64,000 nt of DNA from an uncultured Francisella sp. (GTDB lineage: Bacteria > Pseudomonadota > Gammaproteobacteria > Burkholderiales > Neisseriaceae). Location: positions 51,646 to 115,645 of the forward strand of contig CALTZA010000005.1 of assembly GCA_943913655.1 (NCBI GenBank). Direction: 5' to 3'. Shown piece by piece: positions 54,073-62,566 of this stretch (the first letter of the stretch is position 1; every line of letters begins with the position of its first letter). Position numbers and translations under genes: made by a program. The notes beneath the pieces are model-generated. The model was not told the origin of the DNA. It saw only the letters and a program-made list of their open reading frames with translations, and ran no database searches.

Positions 54073-54807
54073 ATGTATCAAAGACAAGATCGATTAACAG
54101 ATGCCATCAGAACTATTCGGATGACTCCTGATTATTTGATACATCCAGAAGGTTCTGTACTTATAGAAGTAGGGCAAACTAAGGTACTGTGTACTGTGAC
54201 TGTTGAAGATAAAATACCCCCTTTTTTAAAAGGGAAAAGCTGTGGTTGGTTGACTGCTGAATATGGTATGTTACCGCGTTCTACTACAACCCGTATGCGC
54301 CGAGAGGCGACTATTGGTAAACCTGCTGGGCGCACACAAGAAATTCAACGTTTAATTGGTCGATCTTTGCGTCAGGCAATTAATTTAGAGGCGATTTCTG
54401 GTATACAGCTACTGGTCGACTGTGATGTACTTCAGGCAGATGGTGGTACAAGAACAGCCAGTATTACTGGTGGCTATGTGGCATTACATTTGGCAATATT
54501 AAAATTATTAAAAGAAAAAATCATCCTTGAAAATCCTTTAAAAGAACAGATTGCAGCGGTATCAATAGGTATGGTAAATGGGATAGTGTTGATGGATTTG
54601 GATTATACTGAAGATTCTAATAGCGATAGCGATGTTAATATCGTGATGAATGCATCGCAGCAGATTATTGAAATACAAGGAACAGCAGAAAAAAAAGGTT
54701 TTAATGCAGCAGAATTATTGCAGATGGTCGATATAGTACAAAAAATTATACCCATGCTTTTTCAAGCACAACAGCAAGCAATTGCTCGTGCTAAGATTAA
54801 TCAATAA
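54073..54807 (+). CDS. rph: Ribonuclease PH
   Basis: Phosphorolytic 3' exoribonuclease that trims tRNA 3' ends. Motifs: DRLTDAIRTIRMTPDYLIHPEGSV, VLCTVTVEDKIPPFLKG, GWLTAEYGMLPRSTTTRMRRE, GRTQEIQRLIGRSLR, VDCDVLQADGGTRTASITG and the C-terminal GTAEKKGFNAAELLQM. 244 aa (E. coli 238). Start ATG 54073 lies eight bases after GAGGA; the frame also opens 15 bases earlier. Its end overlaps convergent rnhB by 11 bases. Divergent from yicC. Confidence 0.95.
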   Translation: MYQRQDRLTDAIRTIRMTPDYLIHPEGSVLIEVGQTKVLCTVTVEDKIPPFLKGKSCGWLTAEYGMLPRSTTTRMRREATIGKPAGRTQEIQRLIGRSLRQAINLEAISGIQLLVDCDVLQADGGTRTASITGGYVALHLAILKLLKEKIILENPLKEQIAAVSIGMVNGIVLMDLDYTEDSNSDSDVNIVMNASQQIIEIQGTAEKKGFNAAELLQMVDIVQKIIPMLFQAQQQAIARAKINQ

Positions 54808-55402
54808 TAGCAGTGTTTATTTTTCGTATTGGTGCAAAGCTTTTACGATGAATAGGACAAGGGCCATATCGGTATAGAGCAGATAGGTGTTGCGCTGTAC
54901 CATATCCTTTATGTTGTGCAAAACCATAAGCAGGATAGCGAGCATCCACAGCAAACATTTCTTGATCGCGTGCCACTTTAGCCAAAATAGAAGCCGCGCT
55001 AATATGTGGATGAGTTAAGTCGCCTTTAATAATGCAGCGATAGGGTTGGTGTATATTTTTAGGTGCTTGTGTACCATCTATTTCAATCATATGTGGGAAT
55101 AAAGAAAGTCCATTAATGGCTCGTTGCATTGCAAGCAAACTTGCTTGTAATATGTTGATGGTGTCTATTTCTTCCACTGTTGCGCTGGCGATGCAATAAG
55201 CTAATGCCTGGGCTCGGATGCATTGATCGAGGCATTGGCGTTTGGCAGAGGATAACTTTTTTGAGTCTGTTAAGCCTGGTAGATAAAATTGTGGCGGCAA
55301 AATCACTGCAGCGGCAAATACGCCACCTGCTAACGGACCGCGCCCCGCTTCATCAACACCTGCAGTCATAATTGGGTTAAAAGAAAACATTAACATTAAC
55401 AA
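54797..55402 (-). CDS. rnhB: Ribonuclease HII
   Basis: Removes ribonucleotides from DNA and RNA-DNA hybrids. Catalytic acidic residues are in AGVDEAGRGPLAGG near residue 16 and in the later EIDGTQAP; the SASILAKVARD block and AHKGYGTAQHLSAL confirm the type 2 enzyme. 201 aa from ATG 55402, or 197 from ATG 55390; no Shine-Dalgarno decides. Starts 12 bases from the divergent trmB and runs into the end of rph. Confidence 0.94.
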   Translation of the reverse strand: MLMLMFSFNPIMTAGVDEAGRGPLAGGVFAAAVILPPQFYLPGLTDSKKLSSAKRQCLDQCIRAQALAYCIASATVEEIDTINILQASLLAMQRAINGLSLFPHMIEIDGTQAPKNIHQPYRCIIKGDLTHPHISAASILAKVARDQEMFAVDARYPAYGFAQHKGYGTAQHLSALYRYGPCPIHRKSFAPIRKINTAIID

Positions 55403-55413
55403 CGGAAATAATC

Positions 55414-56115
55414 ATGGAAGTAAATGATAGAAGTAGTTTATTCATAGGTCAAATGAGAGGTATAAAAAGTTATGTATTACGTCAAACTCGGATTAGTACC
55501 ATGCAATCACGCGCACTTGATGCATATTTCTCTAAATGGGGTATTTCATTTCAAATGCAGTATTTGGATTTAGATCAACTATTTCATCGAACAGCATGCA
55601 AGACATTAGAAATAGGTTTTGGCATGGGGCTTTCTTTACTGCGTACAGCACAAAAACACCCTGAAATTGATTATCTAGGTATTGAAGTACACCGTCCTGG
55701 AATAGGCAGTCTTTTGCAACTGATTGAAAAAGAGAAAGTAAGTAATATACGTATCATTTGGCATGATGCGGTGCAAGTGCTTTCTTACATGATTGCAAAT
55801 AACTCCCTTGATGCTGTGCACATTTATTTTCCTGATCCATGGCCTAAAAAGAGGCATCATAAGCGGCGCTTGATTCAAAGTCCTTTTGTGGCACTGTTGA
55901 CACAGAAAATAAAGCTAGGAGGTTATTTACATTTGGCCACGGATTGGCAAGATTACGCGCAGCAGATGTTGGAGGTGTTATCAGCAGAACCATTGTTCTG
56001 TAATACAGCAACAGATTTTGCAATAAGACCCAGTGATCGGCCATTAACCAAATTTGAAGAACGAGCGAAAACCTTAAATCATTGTATTTGGGATTTAATT
56101 TTTGAAAAATGCTAA
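55414..56115 (+). CDS. trmB: tRNA (guanine-46-N7)-methyltransferase
   Basis: SAM-dependent methyltransferase. Motif I LEIGFGMGLSLL near residue 65, GIEVHRPGIGSLL, then the signature IYFPDPWPKKRHHKRRL near 140 and LHLATDW. The C-terminal TKFEERAKTLNHCIWDLIF fits. 233 aa (E. coli 239). It is divergent from rnhB with only 11 bases between, so the promoters must lie inside the neighbouring genes. mutY, a frequent neighbour, is not here. Confidence 0.93.
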   Translation: MEVNDRSSLFIGQMRGIKSYVLRQTRISTMQSRALDAYFSKWGISFQMQYLDLDQLFHRTACKTLEIGFGMGLSLLRTAQKHPEIDYLGIEVHRPGIGSLLQLIEKEKVSNIRIIWHDAVQVLSYMIANNSLDAVHIYFPDPWPKKRHHKRRLIQSPFVALLTQKIKLGGYLHLATDWQDYAQQMLEVLSAEPLFCNTATDFAIRPSDRPLTKFEERAKTLNHCIWDLIFEKC

Positions 56116-56219
56116 TTTAATGAGTTCTAATCGACTAGTGCTGGTTAAAATAACCCTTATTGATCGGAAGAGAATGAATAAGCTCCGGAGTAAAATAAAG
56201 GATAACAACCAATTAAAAA

Positions 56220-57047
56220 TTACAGTTGATTTAGCAGTTGTGTTAACCCCAATACATCATGCATAGAATACAGCCCCGGCTCTTTTTCTTTGAGCCATGC
56301 AGCTGCTTGGAGCGCTCCTTTGGCAAATGTCAAGCGGTTAGAGGCTTTGTGCGTAATCTCCAAGCGCTCGCCTTCAGAAGCAAACATAACAGTATGTTCT
56401 CCTACAATATCACCAGCACGGATGCTGGCAAAACCAATAGTCCCTTTTTGCCTTGGCTCTAGTTGCCCTTCACGGCAGTAAACAGCAATCTTTTCAAGAG
56501 TACTATGACGTGCTTTTGCGACAGCCTCAGCTAAAGCCAAAGCAGTGCCAGAAGGAGCATCAACTTTGTGTTTGTGGTGTGCTTCAATGATTTCTACATC
56601 ATAGTTGTCGGATAAGATTTGTGCTGTCAAAGCAGTAAGAGCAAAACTTAAATTAACACCAACACTGAAATTAGGTGCAAAAACAATGGGTATGGTCTTA
56701 GTCGCTTTAATAATAGCTTGTTTCTGATCTTCCTTAAATCCAGTGGTACCAATTACAAAAGCAATATGATTTTGTTCACATAAAGGAAGGTACTCAAGTG
56801 TACCAAGAGGCTGAGTGAAGTCAATTAGTACTTCAACTTTTTGTTTACGCAACAGCGCTTCTAAAGAATTTTCTATTGTGATAGGTCTGTGATTAAGTAT
56901 TACTTGTTGGCTATTAACTTGCTTTCCTCCACAGTGGCTTAAAGCAGCAACCAAGCTAAAATCTTCAGTCGAGGTCTCTAAGGCCTGAATAAGTGCTTGG
57001 CCCATCCTGCCATATACCCCGCTGATAGCAAGTTGAATAGGTTCCAT
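56220..57047 (-). CDS. dapB: 4-hydroxy-tetrahydrodipicolinate reductase
   Basis: Reductase of lysine and diaminopimelate synthesis. Rossmann motif GVYGRMGQALIQA near residue 10, IGTTGF, APNFSVGVNL, the active-site EAHHKHKVDAPSGTA near 160 with H-H-K, and the C-terminal TKGALQAAAWL-like part. 275 aa (E. coli 273). It starts 4 bases after the stop of bamE, so the two are probably one transcript. carAB, its enterobacterial neighbour, is absent. Confidence 0.94.
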   Translation of the reverse strand: MEPIQLAISGVYGRMGQALIQALETSTEDFSLVAALSHCGGKQVNSQQVILNHRPITIENSLEALLRKQKVEVLIDFTQPLGTLEYLPLCEQNHIAFVIGTTGFKEDQKQAIIKATKTIPIVFAPNFSVGVNLSFALTALTAQILSDNYDVEIIEAHHKHKVDAPSGTALALAEAVAKARHSTLEKIAVYCREGQLEPRQKGTIGFASIRAGDIVGEHTVMFASEGERLEITHKASNRLTFAKGALQAAAWLKEKEPGLYSMHDVLGLTQLLNQL

Positions 57048-57051
57048 AAGA

Positions 57052-57408
57052 TCAAAGATGACTGCTAACGGTAATATGGTTCACAACATCACCAGTGAAA
57101 GTCAACACAAGCCAGTTACGTTGGTAGACGCGATTACCGCGAGAGACAGAGTAGACATAATGCCACACATTATTGTGAAAGGGATTTTCTAATTGAGGCT
57201 CACCCAAAAGAGCAATCACTTCAGATTTATTCATGCCAGATCGCACTTGGCCTACTATTTGTGAATTGAGTTCATTACCTTGTTTAATCAAGACTTTATA
57301 TCCTGGCACTTCATCATCCGGGCTGCTGAAAGGATTTTTTAAATGAGAACATGCGCTTAGAGCAAGTACTAAAAGAGATACCGTGGTCCATTTGGTGATA
57401 GATTTCAA
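57052..57408 (-). CDS. bamE: Outer membrane protein assembly factor BamE
   Basis: SmpA/OmlA lipoprotein of the BAM complex. The signal peptide ends in a lipobox LSAC: LKSITKWTTVSLLVLALSAC then SHLKNPFSS. The SmpA/OmlA domain shows GNELNSQIVGQVRSGMNKSEV, ALLGEPQLENPFHNNVWHYVY and LVLTFTGDVVNHI. TTG 57408 is preferred as the start: AAAGGA sits six bases before it and the resulting signal peptide is of normal length; the open frame extends to 57459. 119 aa (E. coli 113). Divergent from fur, an arrangement conserved across proteobacteria. Confidence 0.92.
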   Translation of the reverse strand: MKSITKWTTVSLLVLALSACSHLKNPFSSPDDEVPGYKVLIKQGNELNSQIVGQVRSGMNKSEVIALLGEPQLENPFHNNVWHYVYSVSRGNRVYQRNWLVLTFTGDVVNHITVSSHL

Positions 57409-57520
57409 AGTTTGTCCTTTCGTTTTCAGTGTATTATGCAACAGCGCTTCTCTCTTCAAATTTTAAAGCAAACGCGAGTTAAATTATAACGTATTTTTTC
57501 AAGAAGATGTTAGGGATACT

Positions 57521-57551
57521 TTTACTGAGCATTAACTTTTTAAGTTATAAT
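57521..57551 (+). promoter_or_regulatory. Candidate fur promoter with overlapping palindrome
   Basis: TATAAT at 57546-57551 with a weak TTTACT at 57521-57526 (19-base spacer), 71 bases before fur. The inverted repeat TAACTT-TTT-AAGTTA (57533-57547) overlaps the spacer and the -10, an operator-like position. It does not fit the Fur-box consensus well. Confidence 0.35.
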
Positions 57552-57622
57552 TCACCTACAATTTATGGCTGAAAACTTAAAATTTGGCGGGTAGCAGACC
57601 TAACTAAACTGAGAGGAGAACA

Positions 57623-58066
57623 ATGAATTATACGACTCAATTAAAAAGTAGTGGTTTAAAAGTGACAGGTCCTCGTTTAAAGATTCTGAATTTATTTGAA
57701 ACTCACCCTGATGAGCACATGAGCGCAGAAGATGTGTACCGTATCTTACTAGGTAAAAATATGGATATCGGGGTTGCCACGGTTTATCGGGTGTTAACCC
57801 AATTTGAAGAGGCAGGTATTTTAACGCGTCACCATTTTGACTCTAATAAGGCTGTTTATGAGTTAAATAATGGCGAGCAACATGATCACATTCTATGTCT
57901 CTACTGTGGTGAAGTAAAAGAGTTTACTTCAACAGATCTACAGGCATTGCAGGATCGTATTGCTAAAGAAAATGACTATAACGTATTAGATCACTCTTTC
58001 TATATTTATGGAGTGTGTATGGCTTGTCAACAGAAAGATAAAGAAGGTAGATTTAAAAGACGCTAA
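57623..58066 (+). CDS. fur: Ferric uptake regulator
   Basis: Iron-responsive repressor. N-terminal winged helix: GLKVTGPRLKILNLFE, HMSAEDVYRILL, VATVYRVLTQFEEAGILTRH. Metal-binding residues: HDHILCLYCG near residue 92 (with H and two Cys) and a C-terminal GVCMAC pair near 130. 147 aa (E. coli 148). AGAGGAGAAC precedes the ATG. Divergent from bamE. A 9-bp-armed inverted repeat follows its stop. Confidence 0.96.
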   Translation: MNYTTQLKSSGLKVTGPRLKILNLFETHPDEHMSAEDVYRILLGKNMDIGVATVYRVLTQFEEAGILTRHHFDSNKAVYELNNGEQHDHILCLYCGEVKEFTSTDLQALQDRIAKENDYNVLDHSFYIYGVCMACQQKDKEGRFKRR

Positions 58067-58081
58067 AATTTCAATTAGTTA

Positions 58082-58115
58082 TTACTGTTAGATCGTTATC
58101 GACCATTAACAGTAA
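58082..58115. repeat. Perfect 9-bp inverted repeat after fur
   Basis: TTACTGTTA at 58082-58090 and TAACAGTAA at 58107-58115, 16 bases apart. It lies 16 bases after the fur stop and 132 before rsgA. No T-tract follows, so it is not a standard terminator; it could be an operator or a weak hairpin. Confidence 0.6.
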
Positions 58116-58246
58116 GGTGGCTAGTGCTTTTTTGTGTATAAAGCTTTTGTCGATACAGGGCTTTATGCTTAAATGTTGAGCTGCTTCAACTGAGTCAAGT
58201 AGAAGTTTTATAGCGTTTTTTTAAACAGGGATGTAAAGAACTTCAA

Positions 58247-59197
58247 GTGGATAAATTTTGCATAGTAGCCGATTTTGGAAAGTCCTATTTGATTGCTGAT
58301 CAAATAGGGAACGTATTTGAAGCGCATACTCGAGGAAAGAAAATACACTATGCTTGTGGTGATTGGGTCAGAGCAATACAGTTAAATGACAGACAAGCGG
58401 TGATTGAAGAGCTTTTACCTCGTGATAATTTTTTATGTAGAACAGATCATTATCATAATAAGATCATTGCTACTAATATCCAACAAATTTTATTTGTGAT
58501 TGCGTCTTGGCCTAGACCTGACTTTTATCTGTTACAACGTGCTATTATTGCCGCAGAAGCATCTTGTATTCCATTGATGGTTCTTCAAAATAAGAAAGAT
58601 TTAGAAGGTAGTAAAGAATTAAGTAAGAAGCTTTCTTTTTTTCAGAAACTGGGTTATTTGCATCTTAGTTTAACCGCTCTGGATGATACTGAACCGCTTG
58701 AAAAGTACCTCATAGGTCAAACAAGTTTATTAATTGGGCAATCCGGAGTAGGGAAAACAACAATTATTAATGGATTGCTCAGAGAGCAAGTTGGGAAGGT
58801 GCAAGATATCTCAACCCATTGGCAAACAGGGAAACACACCACAAGTCATACTGTGAGGTATCAATTGGCTCAAGGACAGAAGAAGATGGCTGTCATTGAT
58901 TCACCAGGGTTGCGCCAATTCGGCTTATATCATATCTCTCCTTCTCGATTGGCATTTTTATTTCCTGATTTTCGCAATTATTTGGGCCATTGCCGTTTTC
59001 GTAATTGCTTGCACCTACACGAACCAGGATGTGCAATTAGACAGGCCCTAGTTTTGCATCAAATCAGAGAGGATAGATTCACCTTATTGCAAACGATTGC
59101 ACAAGAGAATTTAAAATACATAAGTTTTAAAAATACCGCTGGCGCGGCGGACGGGACTCGAACCCGCGACCTCCGGCGTGACAGGCCGATACTCTAA
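58247..59197 (+). CDS. rsgA: Ribosome small-subunit-dependent GTPase A
   Basis: Circularly permuted GTPase that checks 30S subunit maturation. The N-terminal OB fold leads into G4 LQNKKDLEG near residue 115, G1 GQSGVGKTTI near 163, and G3 DSPGLRQFG near 220. The zinc-knuckle region FRNCLHLHEPGCA follows near 262. GTG start at 58247. The frame has no stop until 59197, inside the convergent tRNA-Asp gene. The last ~18 codons (GAADGTRTRDLRRDRP) are simply the antisense reading of that tRNA, so the natural C-terminus carries a tRNA-derived extension unless the sequence is in error. 316 aa (E. coli 350). Confidence 0.93.
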   Translation: MDKFCIVADFGKSYLIADQIGNVFEAHTRGKKIHYACGDWVRAIQLNDRQAVIEELLPRDNFLCRTDHYHNKIIATNIQQILFVIASWPRPDFYLLQRAIIAAEASCIPLMVLQNKKDLEGSKELSKKLSFFQKLGYLHLSLTALDDTEPLEKYLIGQTSLLIGQSGVGKTTIINGLLREQVGKVQDISTHWQTGKHTTSHTVRYQLAQGQKKMAVIDSPGLRQFGLYHISPSRLAFLFPDFRNYLGHCRFRNCLHLHEPGCAIRQALVLHQIREDRFTLLQTIAQENLKYISFKNTAGAADGTRTRDLRRDRPIL

Positions 59198-59216
59198 CCA
59201 GCTGAGCTACCACCGC
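59140..59216 (-). tRNA. tRNA-Asp (anticodon GTC)
   Basis: Minus strand. Acceptor stem GCGGTGG / CCGCCGC, D-arm GCTC-AGCTGGTTAGA-G, anticodon arm CGGCCTGTCACGCCG with GTC in the loop CTGTCAC, T-arm GCGGG-TTCGAGT-CCCGT, discriminator G and encoded CCA. 77 nt. It is 7 bases downstream of tRNA-Val and shares its transcript. Confidence 0.97.
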
Positions 59217-59223
59217 GAAATAA

Positions 59224-59299
59224 TGGTGGGTGATAACGGAGTCGAACCGCTGACATTCTGCTTGTAAGGCAGACGCTCTACCAACTGAGCTAATCACCC
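59224..59299 (-). tRNA. tRNA-Val (anticodon TAC)
   Basis: Minus strand. Acceptor GGGTGAT / ATCACCC, D-arm AGCTCAGTTGGTAGAGC, anticodon arm CTGCCTTACAAGCAG with TAC, T-arm CAGCGGTTCGACTCCGTT, discriminator A, encoded CCA. 76 nt. Confidence 0.97.
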
Positions 59300-59310
59300 T
59301 AAAAAAGCGT

Positions 59311-59339
59311 ATTAAAGCAAAGTTTTAAAATTTAAGCAA
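59311..59339 (-). promoter_or_regulatory. Promoter of the tRNA-Val/tRNA-Asp unit
   Basis: Minus strand TTGCTT (59339-59334), 17-base spacer, TTTAAT (59316-59311), followed by a GC-containing discriminator ACGC, as in stable RNA promoters. The tRNA-Val 5' end is 12 bases beyond the -10. Confidence 0.7.
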
Positions 59340-59453
59340 GTTTTTATGGCATTAATTTATAGATTATTTAAGCAGGTATTTGATTATAAGATAGTTTATG
59401 ATTCAAATATTCTCTGTAAAGAAGGAAATTTGCACTGTTTTTTCCTGAACTTA

Positions 59454-59481
59454 TTGACTGCAACTACAGGCAGGGTATAAT
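59454..59481 (+). promoter_or_regulatory. Promoter of tRNA-Ser
   Basis: TTGACT at 59454-59459, 16-base spacer, TATAAT at 59476-59481, then GCGCC, the GC-rich discriminator of stringently controlled stable RNA genes. The tRNA begins 25 bases after the -10. Confidence 0.85.
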
Positions 59482-59506
59482 GCGCCTTTTCAATATGTTC
59501 TTACTA

Positions 59507-59596
59507 GGAAGCGTGGCAGAGTGGTTGATTGCAACGGTCTTGAAAACCGTCGAGGGTTCGCGCCCTTCGTGAGTTCGAATCTCACCGCTTCCGCCA
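59507..59596 (+). tRNA. tRNA-Ser (anticodon TGA)
   Basis: Acceptor GGAAGCG / CGCTTCC, D-arm GGCAGAGTGGTTGATTGC, anticodon arm ACGGTCTTGAAAACCGT with TGA, a long variable arm GAGGGTTCGCGCCCTTC typical of serine tRNAs, T-arm GTGAGTTCGAATCTCAC, encoded GCCA. 90 nt. Confidence 0.97.
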
Positions 59597-59654
59597 CTTT
59601 CTTTGCAAGTAGGTTCTGCTTGCTAAAAAGTCATTTCCCTTATTGTAAATTGGC

Positions 59655-61019
59655 TTAGTTAAATTTACTGATCAAATTTTCCACTGATTCTTTGGCATCG
59701 CCAAAATATATCAGTGTGTTATCTTTAAAAAATAGCGGATTGGCTACACCTGCATAACCAGTATTCATTGAACGTTTAAATACAATCACTTGTTTTGCTT
59801 TCCATACCTTTAAAACAGGCATACCTGAAATAGGACTGCCAGGGTCTTGGGCAGAAGGATTCACAGTATCATTTGCACCAATTACCAGCACCACATCAGT
59901 GTTGGCAAAATCAGCATTAATTTCATCCATTTCTAGTACAATATCATAAGGTACTTTTGCTTCTGCCAGTAATACATTCATATGTCCGGGTAAACGGCCG
60001 GCAACTGGATGAATACCAAAACGTACCTTTATACCTCGATCACGCAATTTCTTAACCAGTTGTGCTAAAGGATATTGTGCTTGAGCAACTGCCATACCAT
60101 AACCAGGAGTAATGATGACGCTTTTTGCCTCTTTTAATGTAGCTGCTACCTCACTAGTTGAGGCTTCTTTGTATTTATCAGTAATTTCTTTAGATTGAGT
60201 GCTTTTTCCCATACCACCTGTGAGAATTGATAATAAGGAGCGATTCATTGCTTGACACATGATATAAGACAAAATTGCACCGCTTGAACCAACTAATGCT
60301 CCTGTGATAATTAGTAAATCATTTTCTAACATAAAACCAGCTGCAGCTGCTGCCCAGCCAGAATATGAATTAAGCATAGAGATAATGACAGGCATATCCG
60401 CTCCACCAATCGAAGCTACCAAATGCCAGCCAAAAAATAAAGCAATAATTAACATGATCATCACGAAAATTGGACTTTCTGTATTGATAAAGCAGATTAG
60501 CATTAGAGAAGATAGAACCAGTGCTGCAATATTAAGTTGTGTTCTATAAGCTAAATTGAGCGGTACGCTTTTCATTTTCTCACTCAATTTTGCATAAGCA
60601 ACTAAAGAACCTGTAAAAGTAATTGCCCCAATAAAAATCCCTAAGAAAATTTCTAAATCATGAATTAATATCATCTGACTAGAGACCAGAGCAAGTGTTG
60701 CTAAACCATTAAGACCCACAAATACCGCGGTTAATCCGACAAAACTATGTAAAATAGCGATTAGCTGGGGTAACTGCGTCATGTGTACTTTTCTTGCTAG
60801 TAACAAGCCCAAGCTGCCGCCAATGAATATGGCGAATAGAATCCACATGATACCGTGGGTGACAGGGCTTAATATAGTGGCAATTAAGGCAATGCTCATA
60901 CCGATGATGCCATATCTATTTCCCCAGCGCGCAGATTCTTGTTTGGATAAGCCAGCGAGGCTAAAGATAAATAACAAAGCAGAAATCAGATAGGTAGCAC
61001 TAACAAATCCTTGATTCAT
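59655..61019 (-). CDS. pntB: NAD(P) transhydrogenase subunit beta
   Basis: Membrane and NADP-binding subunit of the proton-pumping transhydrogenase. The first ~260 residues hold nine or so transmembrane helices (FLISALLFIFSLAGL-type start), and the C-terminal domain III has the dinucleotide site VIITPGYGMAVAQAQYPLA near 300, FGIHPVAGRLPGHMNVLLAEA, EINADFANTDVVLVIGANDTVNP and KRSMNTGYAGVANPLF. 454 aa (E. coli 462). Its start overlaps the pntA stop by 4 bases (ATGA), so the two are translationally coupled. Confidence 0.95.
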   Translation of the reverse strand: MNQGFVSATYLISALLFIFSLAGLSKQESARWGNRYGIIGMSIALIATILSPVTHGIMWILFAIFIGGSLGLLLARKVHMTQLPQLIAILHSFVGLTAVFVGLNGLATLALVSSQMILIHDLEIFLGIFIGAITFTGSLVAYAKLSEKMKSVPLNLAYRTQLNIAALVLSSLMLICFINTESPIFVMIMLIIALFFGWHLVASIGGADMPVIISMLNSYSGWAAAAAGFMLENDLLIITGALVGSSGAILSYIMCQAMNRSLLSILTGGMGKSTQSKEITDKYKEASTSEVAATLKEAKSVIITPGYGMAVAQAQYPLAQLVKKLRDRGIKVRFGIHPVAGRLPGHMNVLLAEAKVPYDIVLEMDEINADFANTDVVLVIGANDTVNPSAQDPGSPISGMPVLKVWKAKQVIVFKRSMNTGYAGVANPLFFKDNTLIYFGDAKESVENLISKFN

Positions 61020-62566
61020 GATTTTTCCTTATCTTTGACAAACATATTAAGCATGCGATAGGTAATGGCGAAACCACCGAAAATATTAATACTTACTAGC
61101 AAAACGCCTAAAAATGCCAGAAGATTAACCCAGATGCCATTACCTTGAGCAATTTGTGTCAAAGCACCAATAATAACGATACCTGAGATCGCATTGGTTA
61201 CTGACATTAAGGGTGTGTGTAAAGAATGTGTGACATGCCAAATGACATAGTAGCCCAATACACAAGACAAACTAAAAATCATCAAATGACTTAGAAAAGC
61301 AACCGGTGTAGATAAGCTTAAACCAAGTAATATCAGCAAACCTAAAGTTATAAGGGGTTGTTTCCATTTGCTAGAGCGTCTAACTTTTGCTAGCGATTGC
61401 TCCTGGGAAGTGATTTTTGCTGTAACAGGTGGGCTTACTGATACTTGAATAGCAGGGGGAGGAAACATGATCTGACCTTGATGACAGATGGTCATATGGC
61501 GAATGACAGGGTCAGAAAAATCGAGTATAAACTCGCCTTTTTTCTTTGCTGTAAGTCGGCTTAAGTTAGCTAAGTTGCTAGCATATAGCTGAGAAGCTTG
61601 AGTTGGCAGATGATTGGACATATCGATATAGCCGATGACTTTTACCCCTCCTGGAGTGATAACCTGTTTGTCTTTCTCTGTATATTCGCAGTTACCGCCT
61701 CCTTTAGCTGCTAAATCAATAATCACTGATCCTGGCTTCATTGCATTAACCATCTCTTTAGTGAGTAATTGAGGTGAGGACTTTCCTGGGACAGCAGCAG
61801 TGGTGATCACCACATCTACTTCTTTTAATTGTTTAGCAAACAGCTCCATTTCTGCTTTTATATACGCTTTAGACATGGTTTGGGCATAACCGTCAGTACT
61901 ACTTGCTTGTTTTTCCTCGATATCAACGCTTAGGAATTCTCCCCCCATTGATACGATCTGCTCAGCAACCTCTTGCCGAGTATCAAAGGCTCGTACTATA
62001 GCTCCCAAAGAATGTGCGGTGCCAATGGCAGCCAAGCCAGCTACTCCAGCTCCAATTACCAGAACTTTGGCAGGAGGTATTTTACCAGCTGCAGTAATTT
62101 GTCCCGGAAAAAAGCGTTGTATCACATTCGCTGCTTCTATCACAGCACAGTAACCACTGATATTGGCAAGAGAGGAGAGGGCATCCAAAGGCTGAGCACG
62201 AGAAATACGAGGTACCATGTCCATAGCCAGTACGCTTACCTCTTGTTTATTTAATGCCTCAACAAGCTGTGGATGTTGACCTGGCATAATAAAGGAAACT
62301 AAAATAGCTCCTCTTTTCAATTTCTTAATTTCTTCAATAGTGGGGGGATTAATATGGTATACAATACCACAGTTCCAGGCTGCTGCTTTAGACACTAAAA
62401 TGGCTCCTGATTTTTGATAATCCTCATCACTAAAATAAGATTGTTCTCCTGCTCCTCTTTCAACAGCAACATCAAAACCTAATTTAGTGAGCTGGGTGAT
62501 GGATTCAGGAGTGGCTGCAACTTTATTTTCGCCAGTTAAAGACTCTTTAGGTATTCCTATTTTCAT
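61016..62566 (-). CDS. pntA: NAD(P) transhydrogenase subunit alpha
   Basis: NAD-binding subunit fused to a membrane domain. Motifs: MKIGIPKESLTGENKVAATPESI at the start, GAGEQSYFSDEDY, VLVIGAGVAGLAAIGTAHSLGA near 170, VITTAAVPGKSSPQLLT, and SVIIDLAAKGGGNCE. After ~400 residues come four hydrophobic segments. 516 aa, the single-chain E. coli form (510), unlike relatives where alpha is split into pntAA and pntAB. Likely balances NADPH/NADH and proton motive force. Confidence 0.95.
   Translation of the reverse strand: MKIGIPKESLTGENKVAATPESITQLTKLGFDVAVERGAGEQSYFSDEDYQKSGAILVSKAAAWNCGIVYHINPPTIEEIKKLKRGAILVSFIMPGQHPQLVEALNKQEVSVLAMDMVPRISRAQPLDALSSLANISGYCAVIEAANVIQRFFPGQITAAGKIPPAKVLVIGAGVAGLAAIGTAHSLGAIVRAFDTRQEVAEQIVSMGGEFLSVDIEEKQASSTDGYAQTMSKAYIKAEMELFAKQLKEVDVVITTAAVPGKSSPQLLTKEMVNAMKPGSVIIDLAAKGGGNCEYTEKDKQVITPGGVKVIGYIDMSNHLPTQASQLYASNLANLSRLTAKKKGEFILDFSDPVIRHMTICHQGQIMFPPPAIQVSVSPPVTAKITSQEQSLAKVRRSSKWKQPLITLGLLILLGLSLSTPVAFLSHLMIFSLSCVLGYYVIWHVTHSLHTPLMSVTNAISGIVIIGALTQIAQGNGIWVNLLAFLGVLLVSINIFGGFAITYRMLNMFVKDKEKS

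Noticed and set aside
59140..59197. Protein-like GTRTRDL tail of rsgA as a conserved domain
   Set aside because: It is the translated antisense of tRNA-Asp, not a protein domain.
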